Assembly: GCA_030524745.1 (NCBI GenBank)
Contig: JAUNGC010000021.1
Location: 1 to 64,000 of the forward strand
Reading direction: 5' to 3'
Source: Eubacteriales bacterium
Lineage (GTDB): Bacteria; Bacillota; Clostridia; Lachnospirales; Lachnospiraceae
DNA length: 64,000 bases
Part shown: positions 21,012 through 30,520 of the stretch, piece by piece
Layout: every line of letters starts with the position of its first letter
Position numbering within the stretch: position 1 is the stretch's first letter
Translations under genes and position numbers: made by a program
The notes under the pieces: model-generated
What the model was told of the DNA's origin: nothing
What the model saw: the letters and a program-made list of their open reading frames with translations, nothing else
Databases searched by the model: none

Positions 21012-21081
21012 TTCCCTCTCCTCAAACAGCGCTTTCCGCCAATTTTGCTTTTACGTCTGCGTCCGACTAACTCATGGCAAA

Positions 21082-21163
21082 CAAAAAAGACCCCTCTTAC
21101 ACGTATTATCATCCTTCTGATAAAACATGTAATCTCAGATCTTGCCTGCCGGACAGTCACAAG
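21082..21163 (-). promoter_or_regulatory. RAT antiterminator site overlapping a terminator, licT leader
   Basis: Minus strand 21163-21131 contains TTGTGACTG-5 nt-CAGGCAAGATCTGA, close to the LicT/SacY-type RAT consensus. Its 3' side overlaps the 5' arm of a terminator: AGATC...TTACATG (21142 onward) pairs with CGTGTAA...GGTCT, then TTTTTT (21088-21083). The two structures are mutually exclusive. Confidence 0.8.
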
Positions 21164-21196
21164 TCTGAAGGAGTCATTCATTCTTTTCTATTGGAA

Positions 21197-21225
21197 ACTT
21201 TACCATAGAAATGCCATTCTGTCAA
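21197..21225 (-). promoter_or_regulatory. Promoter of the licT-bglP-bglA operon
   Basis: TTGACA (21225-21220), 17 bases, TAAAGT (21202-21197). The RAT site starts about 35 bases downstream. Confidence 0.65.
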
Positions 21226-21324
21226 TTATAAAATATAAATTTGTATAATTTTACAGATTTCTGATTTTATTTTTTATACACTTTGTCCATATGGTAAATA
21301 CAGGAAAAACCGGATCTTCTTCCC

Positions 21325-22398
21325 TCAATTCTGATTCATCTTCGCCAGCTTTGCCGCCTGGTCCGCGGCGGTCAGGTTATCGATCAGTTCCTGAATATCG
21401 CCGTCCATGATAGCGTCAATTTTATAAAGGGTCAGCTTGATCCTGTGATCGGTCACGCGCCCCTGGGGAAAATTGTAGGTTCTGATTTTCTCCGAACGGT
21501 CGCCGGTCCCCACCTGGCTGCGGCGCAGCTCCGCTTCTTCGTCATGGCGCTTTTGCTGCTCCAGATCATACAGCTTTGCGCGCAGAACCTTCAGGGCTTT
21601 ATCCTTATTTTTCAACTGGCTCTTCTCGTCCTGACAGGAAATCACGATTCCCGTGGGAATATGGGTCAGACGCACCGCCGAGTCGGTGGTGTTGACGCAC
21701 TGTCCGCCGTTTCCGGACGCGCGGAACACGTCAAACTTACAGTCGTTCATATCGATTTCGATATCAAAATCCTCCACCTCAGGCATGATCGCCACCGTGA
21801 TCGTGGAGGTATGGATGCGGCCGCCGCTCTCCGTCTCGGGTACACGCTGCACGCGGTGCACGCCGCTCTCATATTTCAGACGGGACCATGCGCCCTGACC
21901 GGAAATCATGAAGCTGACATATTTCATGCCGCCGATCCCGATTTCTTCCACGTCCATAGTCTCCACCTTCCAGCGCTGCCGTTCCGCGAAGCGGACATAC
22001 ATCCGGTAAATTTCCGCCGCAAAAAGCGCCGCTTCGTCGCCGCCTGCGCCGGCGCGGATTTCCACAATAACATTTTTCTCGTCGTTGGGGTCCTTGGGCA
22101 GAAGCAGAATCTTAAGTTCCTGCTCCAGTTCTCCCACTCTCTCCTTTGCGGCGCTCAACTCCTCCTTGAGCATCTCCCGCATGTCTTCGTCGCTTTCCTC
22201 TTCCAGCATGGCGAGACTGTCCGCAATGTCCTGATTGCATTTTTTATATTCTTTATAAGCTTCCACAATCGGAGTCAGATCGCTCTGCTCTTTCATGAGC
22301 GCCCGAAAACGCTCCGGATTTGCCGTAACGGAAGGCTCGCTTAATTCTCCCATAATCTCTTCCAGCCGGATCAATAAATCTTCCAGTCTGTCAAACAT
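21325..22398 (-). CDS. prfA: Peptide chain release factor 1
   Basis: 357 aa, the usual length. It recognises UAA and UAG stop codons and triggers peptide release. The GGQ loop is present in [18 protein letters not shown], and the RF1 C-terminal sequence [12 protein letters not shown] is intact. GAGGTG precedes the start. It follows prmC, whose product methylates the GGQ glutamine, so the two act together. Confidence 0.96.
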   Translation of the reverse strand: MFDRLEDLLIRLEEIMGELSEPSVTANPERFRALMKEQSDLTPIVEAYKEYKKCNQDIADSLAMLEEESDEDMREMLKEELSAAKERVGELEQELKILLLPKDPNDEKNVIVEIRAGAGGDEAALFAAEIYRMYVRFAERQRWKVETMDVEEIGIGGMKYVSFMISGQGAWSRLKYESGVHRVQRVPETESGGRIHTSTITVAIMPEVEDFDIEIDMNDCKFDVFRASGNGGQCVNTTDSAVRLTHIPTGIVISCQDEKSQLKNKDKALKVLRAKLYDLEQQKRHDEEAELRRSQVGTGDRSEKIRTYNFPQGRVTDHRIKLTLYKIDAIMDGDIQELIDNLTAADQAAKLAKMNQN

Positions 22399-22446
22399 AC
22401 TTACACCTCTTTGTTTTGTTCCTCCTGATACATACCAGAAAAAATC

Positions 22447-23280
22447 TTAATAAAAACTTCCATATACCACGCGGTCCAGCCCTGCATAGTCCTGCACGGC
22501 GGTCACGTCACGAAAACCGGCCTGTTCCATCAGCGCCGTCACCGCCTCTCTCTGATCGTAACCGATTTCAAAGAAAAGCTGACCGCCGCCGCACAAATAT
22601 TTTTTGCTCTCTTTTACAATTTCCCTGTAAAAATGCAGGCCGTCCGCCAGCCCGTCCAGCGCCGCAACCGGCTCATGCAGCCGCACTTCCTCCATCAGCG
22701 TCGGAATCACCCCGGTACGAATGTAAGGCGGATTGGATACGATGATTTCAAATTTTCCTTCCACCTTTTCAAACAGGTCGCCATTTACAAAGCTGACGTT
22801 CGTTTCGTTTAAATTTTGCGCATTCCTGCGCGCCACCTCCAGCGCCTTTTCGGAAATATCCGCGCCCACGCCGCTGCAATCGTTGGAATAATGCAGCAGA
22901 CTTAACAGAATGCAGCCCGACCCGGTGCACATGTCCAGAATCCGAAAGCCGTCATGCAGATTGCGCATGACCTCCTCCACCAGAATTTCCGTATCCTGAC
23001 GCGGAATCAGCACATCTTCATTCACCATAAACTCCAGACCCATAAACTCCGAAACGCCGGTCAGATGCTGAAGCGGAATATGCGCGCTGCGCCGCCCGAT
23101 CAGTTCCCGGTAAGCGCTCTCCTGCTCCGCCTCCACTGCTCTGTCTCCATGGACCAGCAGATCATTTCGCGCGGTGCGACAGACAAATTCCAGCAGCAGC
23201 CTTGCATCCAGCGCCGCTTCTTCGATCCCGGCCTGCGTCAGCCGGCTCTTTCCGATCTCGTAAAGTTCCCGGTAGGTCAT
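22447..23280 (-). CDS. prmC: Release factor glutamine methyltransferase
   Basis: 277 aa. N-terminal helical domain, then a Rossmann methyltransferase domain with the SAM motif LDMCTGSGCILLSL and the catalytic NPPY in IIVSNPPYI. It N5-methylates the glutamine of the GGQ motif in release factors. Its ATG overlaps the TGA of the preceding DUF1385 gene, so the two are coupled, and its substrate gene prfA is next. Confidence 0.95.
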   Translation of the reverse strand: MTYRELYEIGKSRLTQAGIEEAALDARLLLEFVCRTARNDLLVHGDRAVEAEQESAYRELIGRRSAHIPLQHLTGVSEFMGLEFMVNEDVLIPRQDTEILVEEVMRNLHDGFRILDMCTGSGCILLSLLHYSNDCSGVGADISEKALEVARRNAQNLNETNVSFVNGDLFEKVEGKFEIIVSNPPYIRTGVIPTLMEEVRLHEPVAALDGLADGLHFYREIVKESKKYLCGGGQLFFEIGYDQREAVTALMEQAGFRDVTAVQDYAGLDRVVYGSFY

Positions 23281-24410
23281 GCGTTTTCGCCGCCTTCGTC
23301 TGCAGCCGTCTCTTCGCTTTCCGCCGCTTCCTGTCCAGGCTCTGCCGCGGGTTCCTGTGTCGTCACGGTTTCCGCTTCCTGTTGTTCTGCTGCCGCTTCC
23401 GCGGCTTCCCGAGCTTCTTCTTCCCGCTCTTTTCTTTCCCAGGCATCTATATCATAACCAAAGGTATCCTTCAGATACGCCTTCCAGTCAAAAACCGCCT
23501 CCACGGACGCGATCGCCACCTCGATCATGGAATCATCCGGTTCCCGTGTGGTCAGCTTTTGCAGCCACATGCCCGGCGCGGAAATGATGCGGACAAACAG
23601 GTTCTCGCTCTTTCCCGCCAGACGGATGATTTCATAAGAGATTCCCGCAATCACGGGGACCAGCGCCAGCCGCAGCAAAAGCCGCAATACCGGATTGCCG
23701 ACCCGGATAAACATGAACAAAATCACGCTGACTACCATGACAAACAAGAGGAAGCTGGTGCCGCAGCGTCTGTGCTGCCGGGAACTTTTGCGCACATTTT
23801 TCACCGTCAGTTCCCGTCCGCGTTCAATGCAATTGATACATTTGTGCTCCGCGCCATGGTACATATACACCCGCCGGATATCCTTCATCGCCGAAATCGC
23901 CGCCACATATCCGAGAAAAATCAAAATGCGCAGCACGCCCTCCAGAATGGCCAGCAAAGAAGCGTTGCGGATATAAGAGGAAAAGAGCATGCTCAGAAAG
24001 TAAGGCAGCATGATAAAAATCGCCACCGCCATCACGATGGAAAAGGCCACCGTAGCGCCCATGACCAGCTTCTCCGAAGCGCCGCCGGCAGCCTTTCGGA
24101 GCTGCTCTTCATTTTCACCGGCTTCTTTCTTCGGATCTTCTTCCTCGTAAAATTGCGCGGACCAGGTCAGCGTCTTCATCCCCAGCACAAGAGAGTCCAC
24201 AAAGTTAAACACCCCGCGGATAAAAGGAATTTTGGAAACCTTCTTCTCTCCCCATATCCCCGTATAGTCTTCCGTCATGACCTCTATTGTCCCGTCGGGT
24301 TTCCGTACCGCAACCGCATACCGGTCGCTGTTCTTCATCATAACGCCTTCCAGCACCGCCTGTCCGCCGATGCCGCAGTAGCATTTCTTTTTCTTTTTTT
24401 TCTTACCCAT
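23277..24410 (-). CDS. DUF1385 membrane protein
   Basis: 377 aa from the ATG at 24410, chosen for GGAG seven bases upstream; a start 39 bases earlier has no ribosome site. A lysine-rich N-terminus (KKKKKKK) leads into CGIGGQAVLEGVMM, the conserved DUF1385 opening. Several membrane helices lie in the middle, with the conserved MYHGAEHKCINCIE and RRCGTSFLL. The last 60 residues are Ala/Glu-rich and probably disordered. Biochemical function is not established; it commonly sits between rpmE and prmC-prfA in Clostridia, as here. Confidence 0.9.
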   Translation of the reverse strand: MGKKKKKKKCYCGIGGQAVLEGVMMKNSDRYAVAVRKPDGTIEVMTEDYTGIWGEKKVSKIPFIRGVFNFVDSLVLGMKTLTWSAQFYEEEDPKKEAGENEEQLRKAAGGASEKLVMGATVAFSIVMAVAIFIMLPYFLSMLFSSYIRNASLLAILEGVLRILIFLGYVAAISAMKDIRRVYMYHGAEHKCINCIERGRELTVKNVRKSSRQHRRCGTSFLLFVMVVSVILFMFIRVGNPVLRLLLRLALVPVIAGISYEIIRLAGKSENLFVRIISAPGMWLQKLTTREPDDSMIEVAIASVEAVFDWKAYLKDTFGYDIDAWERKEREEEAREAAEAAAEQQEAETVTTQEPAAEPGQEAAESEETAADEGGENA

Positions 24411-24476
24411 AAACGTTCTCCAAATAACAGATATAAAACAGTACCCCAAACTGTCCTGAAACTTCCATGTAAAAAT

Positions 24477-24509
24477 TAAGGTTGAGATTTGTAAAAAACC
24501 TCAACCTTA
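24477..24509 (-). terminator. Terminator after rpmE
   Basis: TAAGGTTGAG / CTCAACCTTA, a 10-bp stem with a 13-base loop, followed on the minus strand by ATTTTTAC. It lies between rpmE and the DUF1385 gene, so that gene depends on readthrough or its own promoter. Confidence 0.75.
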
Positions 24510-24517
24510 CAAACTTC

Positions 24518-24724
24518 TTATTTGTTTCCCACACCGTATTTCTTATTGAACTTGTCGATACGGCCACGAGCCTGTGCAGCTTTCTGCTGGCCGGTGTAGA
24601 ATGAATGGCACTTGGAACATACTTCAACGTGGATCTCCGGTTTCGTAGAACCAGTTACGAATGTGTTGCCACAGTTGCATGTTACAGTTGCCTGATAGTA
24701 GTTAGGATGGATTCCCTCTTTCAT
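24518..24724 (-). CDS. rpmE: 50S ribosomal protein L31
   Basis: 68 aa, the zinc-binding (C+) form: cysteines in VTCNCGNTF and [11 protein letters not shown]. Bridges the subunits near the 5S rRNA. The gene has its own promoter and a structured leader, and a terminator behind it. Confidence 0.96.
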   Translation of the reverse strand: MKEGIHPNYYQATVTCNCGNTFVTGSTKPEIHVEVCSKCHSFYTGQQKAAQARGRIDKFNKKYGVGNK

Positions 24725-24851
24725 GTCCTTTCACCTCGTTCTATATGCGTTTCCCTGTTACTTTTGTTCTCATCCACGAAGCCTTACGGCCTTAGTTTAC
24801 AATCTCTGTAAACAGCTTTCTCATTGTAGCACAGGTTATTCTGCGATGCAA
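24725..24851 (-). promoter_or_regulatory. rpmE promoter and structured leader (candidate L31 leader)
   Basis: TTGCAT (24851-24846), 17 bases, TACAAT (24828-24823). The roughly 90-base leader contains GTTTAC-GAGATT-type stem closed by GTAAAC and a GCC-GTAA-GGC hairpin before the AGGTGAAAGG ribosome site. L31 autoregulatory leaders are known in Firmicutes. That this is one is inferred from position and hairpins, not from a consensus match. Confidence 0.5.
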
Positions 24852-24859
24852 GACTTTTT

Positions 24860-25807
24860 TCATTTTTTCCGGTCAAATGCTGTAATCAGCGATCCGGTCA
24901 GAATGACGATCCCGCAGATCGCTTTTTTGAGATCCGGCTGCGTTTGCAAAAGCATAAGTTCCAGCACGATCGCCCAGGCCGCGTATGTGATGTTGAGCGC
25001 CATCGCCTTTGCCGGGCCGAGCCGTCTGATGGTTTTATAATAACACAGATAGGAAACCGTCCCTGACAGCGCCGCCAGCGCGATCACCCTTCCTGATCCG
25101 GTCAGCATAACGGACCGCGCAAAATCCCATCCTTTTACCAGATTCAGAATCACCAGTCCATGAAACAGCGCGGACACCGTCTGCCGGATCATGAGCGCCT
25201 GTTCATTGTCCACGCCGGGGTCTTTCATCCCATATGCGCAGATCACCACTTCCGCCGCCCAACCGCTCACGCACAGCAGCGCGCAGAAAAAGCCGAGCGC
25301 GAAATTCTCCGGTTTCGCCCCATGAGCCGAATATCCCAATGCAACCGTCGCCAGAACGGAGCAGGCAAATCCGGCCAGTTGTATTCTGTTGAGCCTTTCT
25401 TTTAAAAAAATCCGGGAAAGCACCGCTCCAAAGGCAGGAAACAGCGCGGAAATCATCGCCGTGTAAGACGCTCCCAGGTAACGAATGGCAAACACATAAC
25501 CGGTCATCCCGATCGGGCCGCCAAATAAAGCGCCCAGAATAATATATTTCCCGCTCTGGGTTTTGAGCGCTCCCGCGACGCTCCTGTACGCATTCTTTTT
25601 TCCCAGCCGGCAGGCGAAAAATTTTCCCGCCGTATAAAGAAACATCCAGATGCAGGAACAAAAGTCATGCAAAAAGGCGCTCGCAAAGGGAGCGAGAAAA
25701 ACAGCCTGCTGCGTCTCCGCGAACTCCGCACCGGACAGCGCGATCCCCAAAATAACCGTATCCAGCGCCCAGAAGATTCCGGCGGACAGCCCGGTCATCG
25801 TCTTCAT
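24860..25807 (-). CDS. DMT-superfamily (EamA-like) transporter
   Basis: 315 aa with about ten hydrophobic segments arranged as two EamA-like halves (GAPIGMTGYVFAIRYLG-type sequence in the first, GTVSYLCYYKTIRRLGP in the second). The typical EamA half-end 'LKERLNRIQLAGFACSVLATV' is clear. Such proteins export or import metabolites across the membrane; substrate unknown. It sits between rho and rpmE, which are more often direct neighbours. Confidence 0.82.
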   Translation of the reverse strand: MKTMTGLSAGIFWALDTVILGIALSGAEFAETQQAVFLAPFASAFLHDFCSCIWMFLYTAGKFFACRLGKKNAYRSVAGALKTQSGKYIILGALFGGPIGMTGYVFAIRYLGASYTAMISALFPAFGAVLSRIFLKERLNRIQLAGFACSVLATVALGYSAHGAKPENFALGFFCALLCVSGWAAEVVICAYGMKDPGVDNEQALMIRQTVSALFHGLVILNLVKGWDFARSVMLTGSGRVIALAALSGTVSYLCYYKTIRRLGPAKAMALNITYAAWAIVLELMLLQTQPDLKKAICGIVILTGSLITAFDRKK

Positions 25808-25837
25808 AATCGTCCTCGTTCCATTTGAATATCCGAA

Positions 25838-27403
25838 TCAGATAAACCGCATCTTCTTGACCGTCTGCACAAATTCCGCGTTGCTTCTGGTTTTTGCAAA
25901 CAGGTCCAGAACCCGGTCCACGGCTTCGTCCGACTTCATACCGTTTAACGCGCGTCGGACAATGTTGATCGCTTCCATCTCCTCTGAAGTGAGCAGCAGA
26001 TCCTCCCGTCTTGTGCTGGTCTTGGGAATATCGATGGCGGGGAACAGACGCTTTTCGGAAAGCTTGCGGTCCAGCACAAGTTCCATGTTGCCCGTGCCTT
26101 TAAATTCTTCATAAATCACATCATCCATCTTGGACCCCGTATCCACCAGCGCGGTCGCCAGAATCGTCAGACTGCCGCCCTCTCTCATGTTGCGGGCGGC
26201 GCCGAAGAAACGTTTGGGCATATGCAGCGCAGCGGGATCAATACCGCCGGAAAGCGTTCTGCCGCTGGGCGGAACCACCAGGTTATACGCCCTTGTCAGT
26301 CTGGTAATGCTGTCCAGAAGGATCATAACGTCCTTTTTATGTTCCACGAGACGCTTCGCGCGCTCAATCACCATCTCGGATACCCTCTTGTGATGCTCCG
26401 GCAGTTCGTCAAAGGTGGAATAAATCACTTCCACATTGGGGCCTTCCACCGTCTCCCGCATGTCCGTCACTTCCTCAGGCCGCTCATCGATCAGCAGAAT
26501 GATCAGATGCATGTCCGGATAATTGCGCTTCACGGCCTGCGCCACTTCCTTTAACAGGGTGGTCTTACCTGCTTTGGGCGGGGACACAATCATACCTCTC
26601 TGCCCTTTTCCGATCGGGCTTAATAAATCCGTGATGCGCATTGCCACGGAAGAACCATAGCGTTCCAGCTTTAACCGGCTGTCCGGAAAAATCGGCGTCA
26701 TATCCTCAAAATTGGATCTGCGCATCGCAACTTCCGGCGCATAGCCATTGACGCTCTTTACATACAAAAGTGCGGAAAATTTCTCGTTCTGGGTTCTGAC
26801 TCTGGTATTGCCTTCCAGAATATCTCCCGTCTTTAAACCGAAGCGGCGAATCTGGCTGGGCGCAACATAGACGTCGTTATCCCCCGGCAGATAATTGGCC
26901 GAACGAATAAATCCGTATCCATCCGACATTACTTCCAGGATACCGCCCACCGTAACGCCGCTGTCCAGTTCCGCCGGAAACTTATCGTCATCCGCGCTGG
27001 TGCTCGGAGCGGTTCCTTTATTATAAGGACTGTTATATCGTCCCTCCGCATTCCTTCCGGCCGCATTTTTGGTCTGGGCCTCCCCGCGGCTGTTGTGCCC
27101 CTCGTTCCTCGGCTGACGCTGCTCAAAACGCTCCTCATTTCTGTTCGGACGCTGTTCGCGGACCGTCTCTTCGTTTCTGGCCGGACGCTGCTCCCGGACT
27201 GGCCGCTCTTTTGGCTGCGCAATCTCTTCCGGCGACGCGGCCGAATCAGCGCTCCCCTTTTCATTCTGTTCTTTCTCATCCAGCGCAAGCATAGCGTCAA
27301 TCACTTCCGCCTTTTTCATCGTGGAGACGCCTTTGATGCCTCTGGACTTCGCAATTTCTTTCAAATCGTGAACCGCTAAAGATTCATACTTTTCTCTCAT
27401 CAT
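25838..27403 (-). CDS. rho: Transcription termination factor Rho
   Basis: 521 aa hexameric RNA helicase. An N-terminal Rho-N helix domain (MREKYESLAVHDLKEIAKSRGI) is followed by about 100 residues rich in Arg, Gln, Asn and Glu with repeats of the type 'EQRPxRNEE', typical of clostridial Rho inserts. Then come the RNA-binding cold-shock domain (DGYGFIRSANYLPG) and the ATPase with Walker A PPKAGKTTLL and the LIDERPEEVTD segment. AAAGGAG lies eight bases before the ATG. Confidence 0.96.
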   Translation of the reverse strand: MMREKYESLAVHDLKEIAKSRGIKGVSTMKKAEVIDAMLALDEKEQNEKGSADSAASPEEIAQPKERPVREQRPARNEETVREQRPNRNEERFEQRQPRNEGHNSRGEAQTKNAAGRNAEGRYNSPYNKGTAPSTSADDDKFPAELDSGVTVGGILEVMSDGYGFIRSANYLPGDNDVYVAPSQIRRFGLKTGDILEGNTRVRTQNEKFSALLYVKSVNGYAPEVAMRRSNFEDMTPIFPDSRLKLERYGSSVAMRITDLLSPIGKGQRGMIVSPPKAGKTTLLKEVAQAVKRNYPDMHLIILLIDERPEEVTDMRETVEGPNVEVIYSTFDELPEHHKRVSEMVIERAKRLVEHKKDVMILLDSITRLTRAYNLVVPPSGRTLSGGIDPAALHMPKRFFGAARNMREGGSLTILATALVDTGSKMDDVIYEEFKGTGNMELVLDRKLSEKRLFPAIDIPKTSTRREDLLLTSEEMEAINIVRRALNGMKSDEAVDRVLDLFAKTRSNAEFVQTVKKMRFI

Positions 27404-27526
27404 GTTTTTGACTCCTTTTAATATTGCTCTCGAATCCCTGGTATCTTTCCTGAATCAACGGAGGAATTGTACAACTGATATGCAATAGATCTTTCCGATA
27501 TTGGAAATCTTATATAACGTAAACGT

Positions 27527-27532
27527 ATTATA
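27527..27532 (-). promoter_or_regulatory. Candidate -10 box for rho
   Basis: TATAAT on the minus strand within an AT-rich intergenic region. No good -35 was found. The rho leader would be about 115 bases. Confidence 0.35.
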
Positions 27533-27614
27533 CTACACTTTTTCTGAAATAGAAAGACTTTTTCTTTTCCGGGACATCCCTCCTGCCAGGAACAAAATAA
27601 TTGCCAGGTTTGTC

Positions 27615-27643
27615 TTGATTCGGAAAAGCAAATATTATATGAT
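27615..27643 (+). promoter_or_regulatory. Promoter of the malic enzyme gene
   Basis: TTGATT, 17 bases, TATGAT, about 50 bases before the ATG at 27696. Confidence 0.6.
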
Positions 27644-27695
27644 GAAAATATTCATCGATAAGTTAATATTAAGAAAAAGAAAGCAGGAAAATCTT

Positions 27696-28847
27696 ATGAC
27701 AAATCAGGAAAAAGCCCTCAGGCTTCACGAAGAACTAAACGGAAAACTCGAAACCACTTCCAAAATCCCGGTCAAAACCAGAGAGGACCTCGCGCTGGCT
27801 TACACGCCCGGCGTTGCAGAGCCCTGTAAGGTGATCGCGGAGGATAAATCCAAAGCATACGTCTACACCATGAAAGCGAATACGGTCGCTGTCGTCTCCG
27901 ACGGCTCCGCCGTGCTGGGCCTTGGCAACATCGGTCCCGAAGCGGCCATGCCGGTCATGGAAGGAAAGGCCGTTTTATTTAAGGAATTCGGCGGCGTCAA
28001 TGCGGTGCCGATCTGTCTGGACACGCAGGACCCGGAAGAGATCATCAAAGCCGTCACCTGGCTGGCTCCCGGCTTCGGCGGCATCAATCTGGAAGACATC
28101 AGCGCGCCCCGCTGTTTTGAAATTGAAGAACGCTTAAAAGAAATACTGGACATCCCGGTTTTCCACGACGATCAGCACGGAACGGCAATTGTCGTTCTGG
28201 CCGGCATCATCAATGCGCTCAGGGTGGTGAATAAGAAAAAGGAAGACTGCCGCATCGTTGTCAACGGCGCAGGCAGCGCGGGCGTGGCCATCACCAGACT
28301 GCTGCTCACATACGGTTTTCCGGATATCATCATGTGCGACAAAACCGGCATCCTCTGCGACGGTGAAGCAAATCTGAACTGGATGCAGGAAAAAATGGTA
28401 AAACTGACAAATCTGTCACATAAAAAAGGTACCCTGGCGGACGCCATGAAGGGCGCGGATATTTTCATCGGCGTTTCCGCACCCGGCATCGTATCCGAAG
28501 AGATGGTCGCTTCCATGAACCGCGACGCTATTTTATTCGCCATGGCGAACCCCGTTCCGGAAATCATGCCCGATCTGGCGAAAAAAGCCGGCGCTAAAGT
28601 GGTCGGCACCGGACGCAGCGATTTCCCCAATCAGGTCAACAACGTCATCGCCTTCCCCGGCATTTTCAAAGGTGCTCTGGAAGGGCGTGCGAAACAGATC
28701 ACAGAAGAGATGAAGCTGGCGGCGGCCGCCGCCATTGCCGGACTTGTCCCGGAAGATAAGCTGAACGAAGACAACATTCTGCCCGAAGCGTTTAATCCGG
28801 AAGTGGCGAAAGTCGTATCACAGGCTGTCAAAAGTCACATCCGCTGA
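27696..28847 (+). CDS. NAD(P)-dependent malic enzyme
   Basis: 383 aa from the ATG at 27696, preceded by AGGAAAA; upstream in-frame codons run through the promoter and are not coding. Converts malate to pyruvate and CO2 with reduction of NAD(P). Visible are the substrate-loop LAYTPGVAEPC, metal and substrate residues in FHDDQHGTAIV, and the nucleotide fold VVNGAGSAGVAI. It is the short, MaeB-like form without the C-terminal phosphotransacetylase domain. A radical SAM gene starts eight bases downstream, so they share a transcript. Confidence 0.93.
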   Translation: MTNQEKALRLHEELNGKLETTSKIPVKTREDLALAYTPGVAEPCKVIAEDKSKAYVYTMKANTVAVVSDGSAVLGLGNIGPEAAMPVMEGKAVLFKEFGGVNAVPICLDTQDPEEIIKAVTWLAPGFGGINLEDISAPRCFEIEERLKEILDIPVFHDDQHGTAIVVLAGIINALRVVNKKKEDCRIVVNGAGSAGVAITRLLLTYGFPDIIMCDKTGILCDGEANLNWMQEKMVKLTNLSHKKGTLADAMKGADIFIGVSAPGIVSEEMVASMNRDAILFAMANPVPEIMPDLAKKAGAKVVGTGRSDFPNQVNNVIAFPGIFKGALEGRAKQITEEMKLAAAAAIAGLVPEDKLNEDNILPEAFNPEVAKVVSQAVKSHIR

Positions 28848-28855
28848 TCGGGGCC

Positions 28856-29881
28856 ATGACGCCGCCCCTTTCCCCGGATCAGGCAAGAGCGGGGGAAAGC
28901 GCTGCTCTCCCGGCCGCTTCCTGGTACGGCAAACCATACTATTCTCTGGACGCCTGGTGCAAAAACACATATGGACAAAAACTGTATAAAGTAGCGCTGG
29001 ACGCAGGCTGTACCTGCCCCAACCGGGACGGCACGCTGGGAAGCGGCGGCTGCATTTTCTGTTCTGCCGGAGGCAGCGGCGATTTTGCGGCGGCCGCCGC
29101 CCCAACTATCCGGGAACAGATAGACAACGGAAAGCGTCTGCTGGAAAAGAAATGGCATCTGACCTCCGATACGCCCTGTCTGATCGCCTATTTCCAGTCC
29201 TATACCAACACCTACGGCGATCCCGACCGGCTCGGCCGGCTCTATGAAGATGCGCTTTCCCAACCGGACGTTGCCGGTATTTCCATCGCTACCAGGCCGG
29301 ATTGTCTCCCTTCTCCGATCCTTCGGAAGCTGGATTCTCTGCATACCGCATATCCCGGCAAATTTATCTGGATCGAACTGGGACTGCAGACCATTCATGA
29401 CCGGACCGCAGCCTTTCTTCACCGCGGCTATCCTGCCGCAGTCTTTGAAGAGGCCATGTACGCCCTTGACTCCCACGGTATTCCTGCCATTGTCCATACA
29501 ATTTTAGGACTGCCCGGCGAATCAAAGGCCGATGTGCTTGCCACCATGGACGCGCTGAACCGCCTTCATCCTTTCGGCGTCAAGCTGCAGCTTTTACACA
29601 TTTTAAAAGGCACGCCGCTGGCAAAAATGTATGAATCCGGCCAGGTCGCAGCCCTGTCCAGGGAAAGCTATCTGGATCTGGTCACAACGTGCATCTCCGC
29701 GCTTTCTCCTGATATCTGCATTCACAGAATCACAGGGGACGGGCCCAGAAAATTGCTGCTCGCTCCTGACTGGAGCCTGCAGAAAAAAGATGTTTTAAAC
29801 AGCATTCATGCCCTCATGAAACAGAAGGGCATCAGACAAGGAAGTTATTTTTATGAATCAGGAACCACTGACACTTTATAA
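28856..29881 (+). CDS. TIGR01212-family radical SAM protein (YhcC-like)
   Basis: 341 aa. The [4Fe-4S]/SAM site is the family's variant CTCPNRDGTLGSGGCIFC, then the TIM-barrel strands with ATRPDCLP, WIELGLQTIHD and the conserved HTILGLPGES. The role of the family is not settled; recent proposals place YhcC-type proteins in RNA or cofactor modification. It overlaps the DUF4364 gene by 29 bases. Confidence 0.88.
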   Translation: MTPPLSPDQARAGESAALPAASWYGKPYYSLDAWCKNTYGQKLYKVALDAGCTCPNRDGTLGSGGCIFCSAGGSGDFAAAAAPTIREQIDNGKRLLEKKWHLTSDTPCLIAYFQSYTNTYGDPDRLGRLYEDALSQPDVAGISIATRPDCLPSPILRKLDSLHTAYPGKFIWIELGLQTIHDRTAAFLHRGYPAAVFEEAMYALDSHGIPAIVHTILGLPGESKADVLATMDALNRLHPFGVKLQLLHILKGTPLAKMYESGQVAALSRESYLDLVTTCISALSPDICIHRITGDGPRKLLLAPDWSLQKKDVLNSIHALMKQKGIRQGSYFYESGTTDTL

Positions 29882-30368
29882 ACTGATCGTACTTTATATC
29901 CTGAATAAGGTATCCTTTCCCCTCTCCATCGCACAGATCAGCGACCTCATTCTTGAAAAGGAATATACGAACTTTTTAACGCTGCAGCAGGTCATCAGCG
30001 AATTAAACGAGGCCGGACTGATCCACTCCAAATCGCTGGCAAACCGGACCCATCTGCAGATCACGGAGGAAGGCCGCAATACATTGTCCTATTTTGAAAA
30101 CCGGATCAGCGACGCTATCAAGTCAGAAATCCGGGAATACCTTCAGAAAAACGAACTGGACATGCGCAATGAATCTTCTATTCAGAGCAATTATTATAAG
30201 GCGGTGAACGGAGAATTTGAAGCGGAACTGACCGCCAGAGATAAGGATGTAAATCTTGTCACGATCCGCCTTACGGTGCCCACCGAGGAACTGGCCATTT
30301 CCATCTGCGACAACTGGCAGATGCGCAACCGGGAAATCTATCAGTACCTGACAACGGCGCTGTTTTAA
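29853..30368 (+). CDS. DUF4364 family protein
   Basis: 171 aa. The N-terminal half reads as a winged helix (LYKLIVLYILNKVSFPLSIAQISDLIL ... ITEEGRNTLSYF), as in PadR/ArsR-like regulators. The C-terminal half is an alpha/beta region. The start lies inside the previous gene and is preceded by AAGGAAG, so translation is coupled. The family is widespread in Clostridia; a DNA-binding role is inferred from the fold. Confidence 0.85.
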   Translation: MNQEPLTLYKLIVLYILNKVSFPLSIAQISDLILEKEYTNFLTLQQVISELNEAGLIHSKSLANRTHLQITEEGRNTLSYFENRISDAIKSEIREYLQKNELDMRNESSIQSNYYKAVNGEFEAELTARDKDVNLVTIRLTVPTEELAISICDNWQMRNREIYQYLTTALF

Positions 30369-30390
30369 AAACGGCATTGCTAAAAGAATA

Positions 30391-30456
30391 CGGGCCGCCG
30401 GTTTGACATCCAACCGGTCTACTTGACAGGGAACATATCATCAAACCGGCGGCCCG
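30391..30456 (+). terminator. Terminator of the malic enzyme operon
   Basis: CGGGCCGCCGGTTTGA / TCAAACCGGCGGCCCG, a perfect 16-bp stem with a 34-base loop, followed by CTTTTTCTTTC. Confidence 0.85.
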
Positions 30457-30520
30457 CTTTTTCTTTCTGCTGTATCGGCCAAAAGACGCACATCTTTTTA
30501 ACGTCTCAAAAGTACCTTTC

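Noticed and set aside
23202-24479. Long plus-strand open frame opposite prmC and DUF1385
   Set aside because: It covers two conserved genes on the other strand and its translation is Arg/His-rich without motifs.
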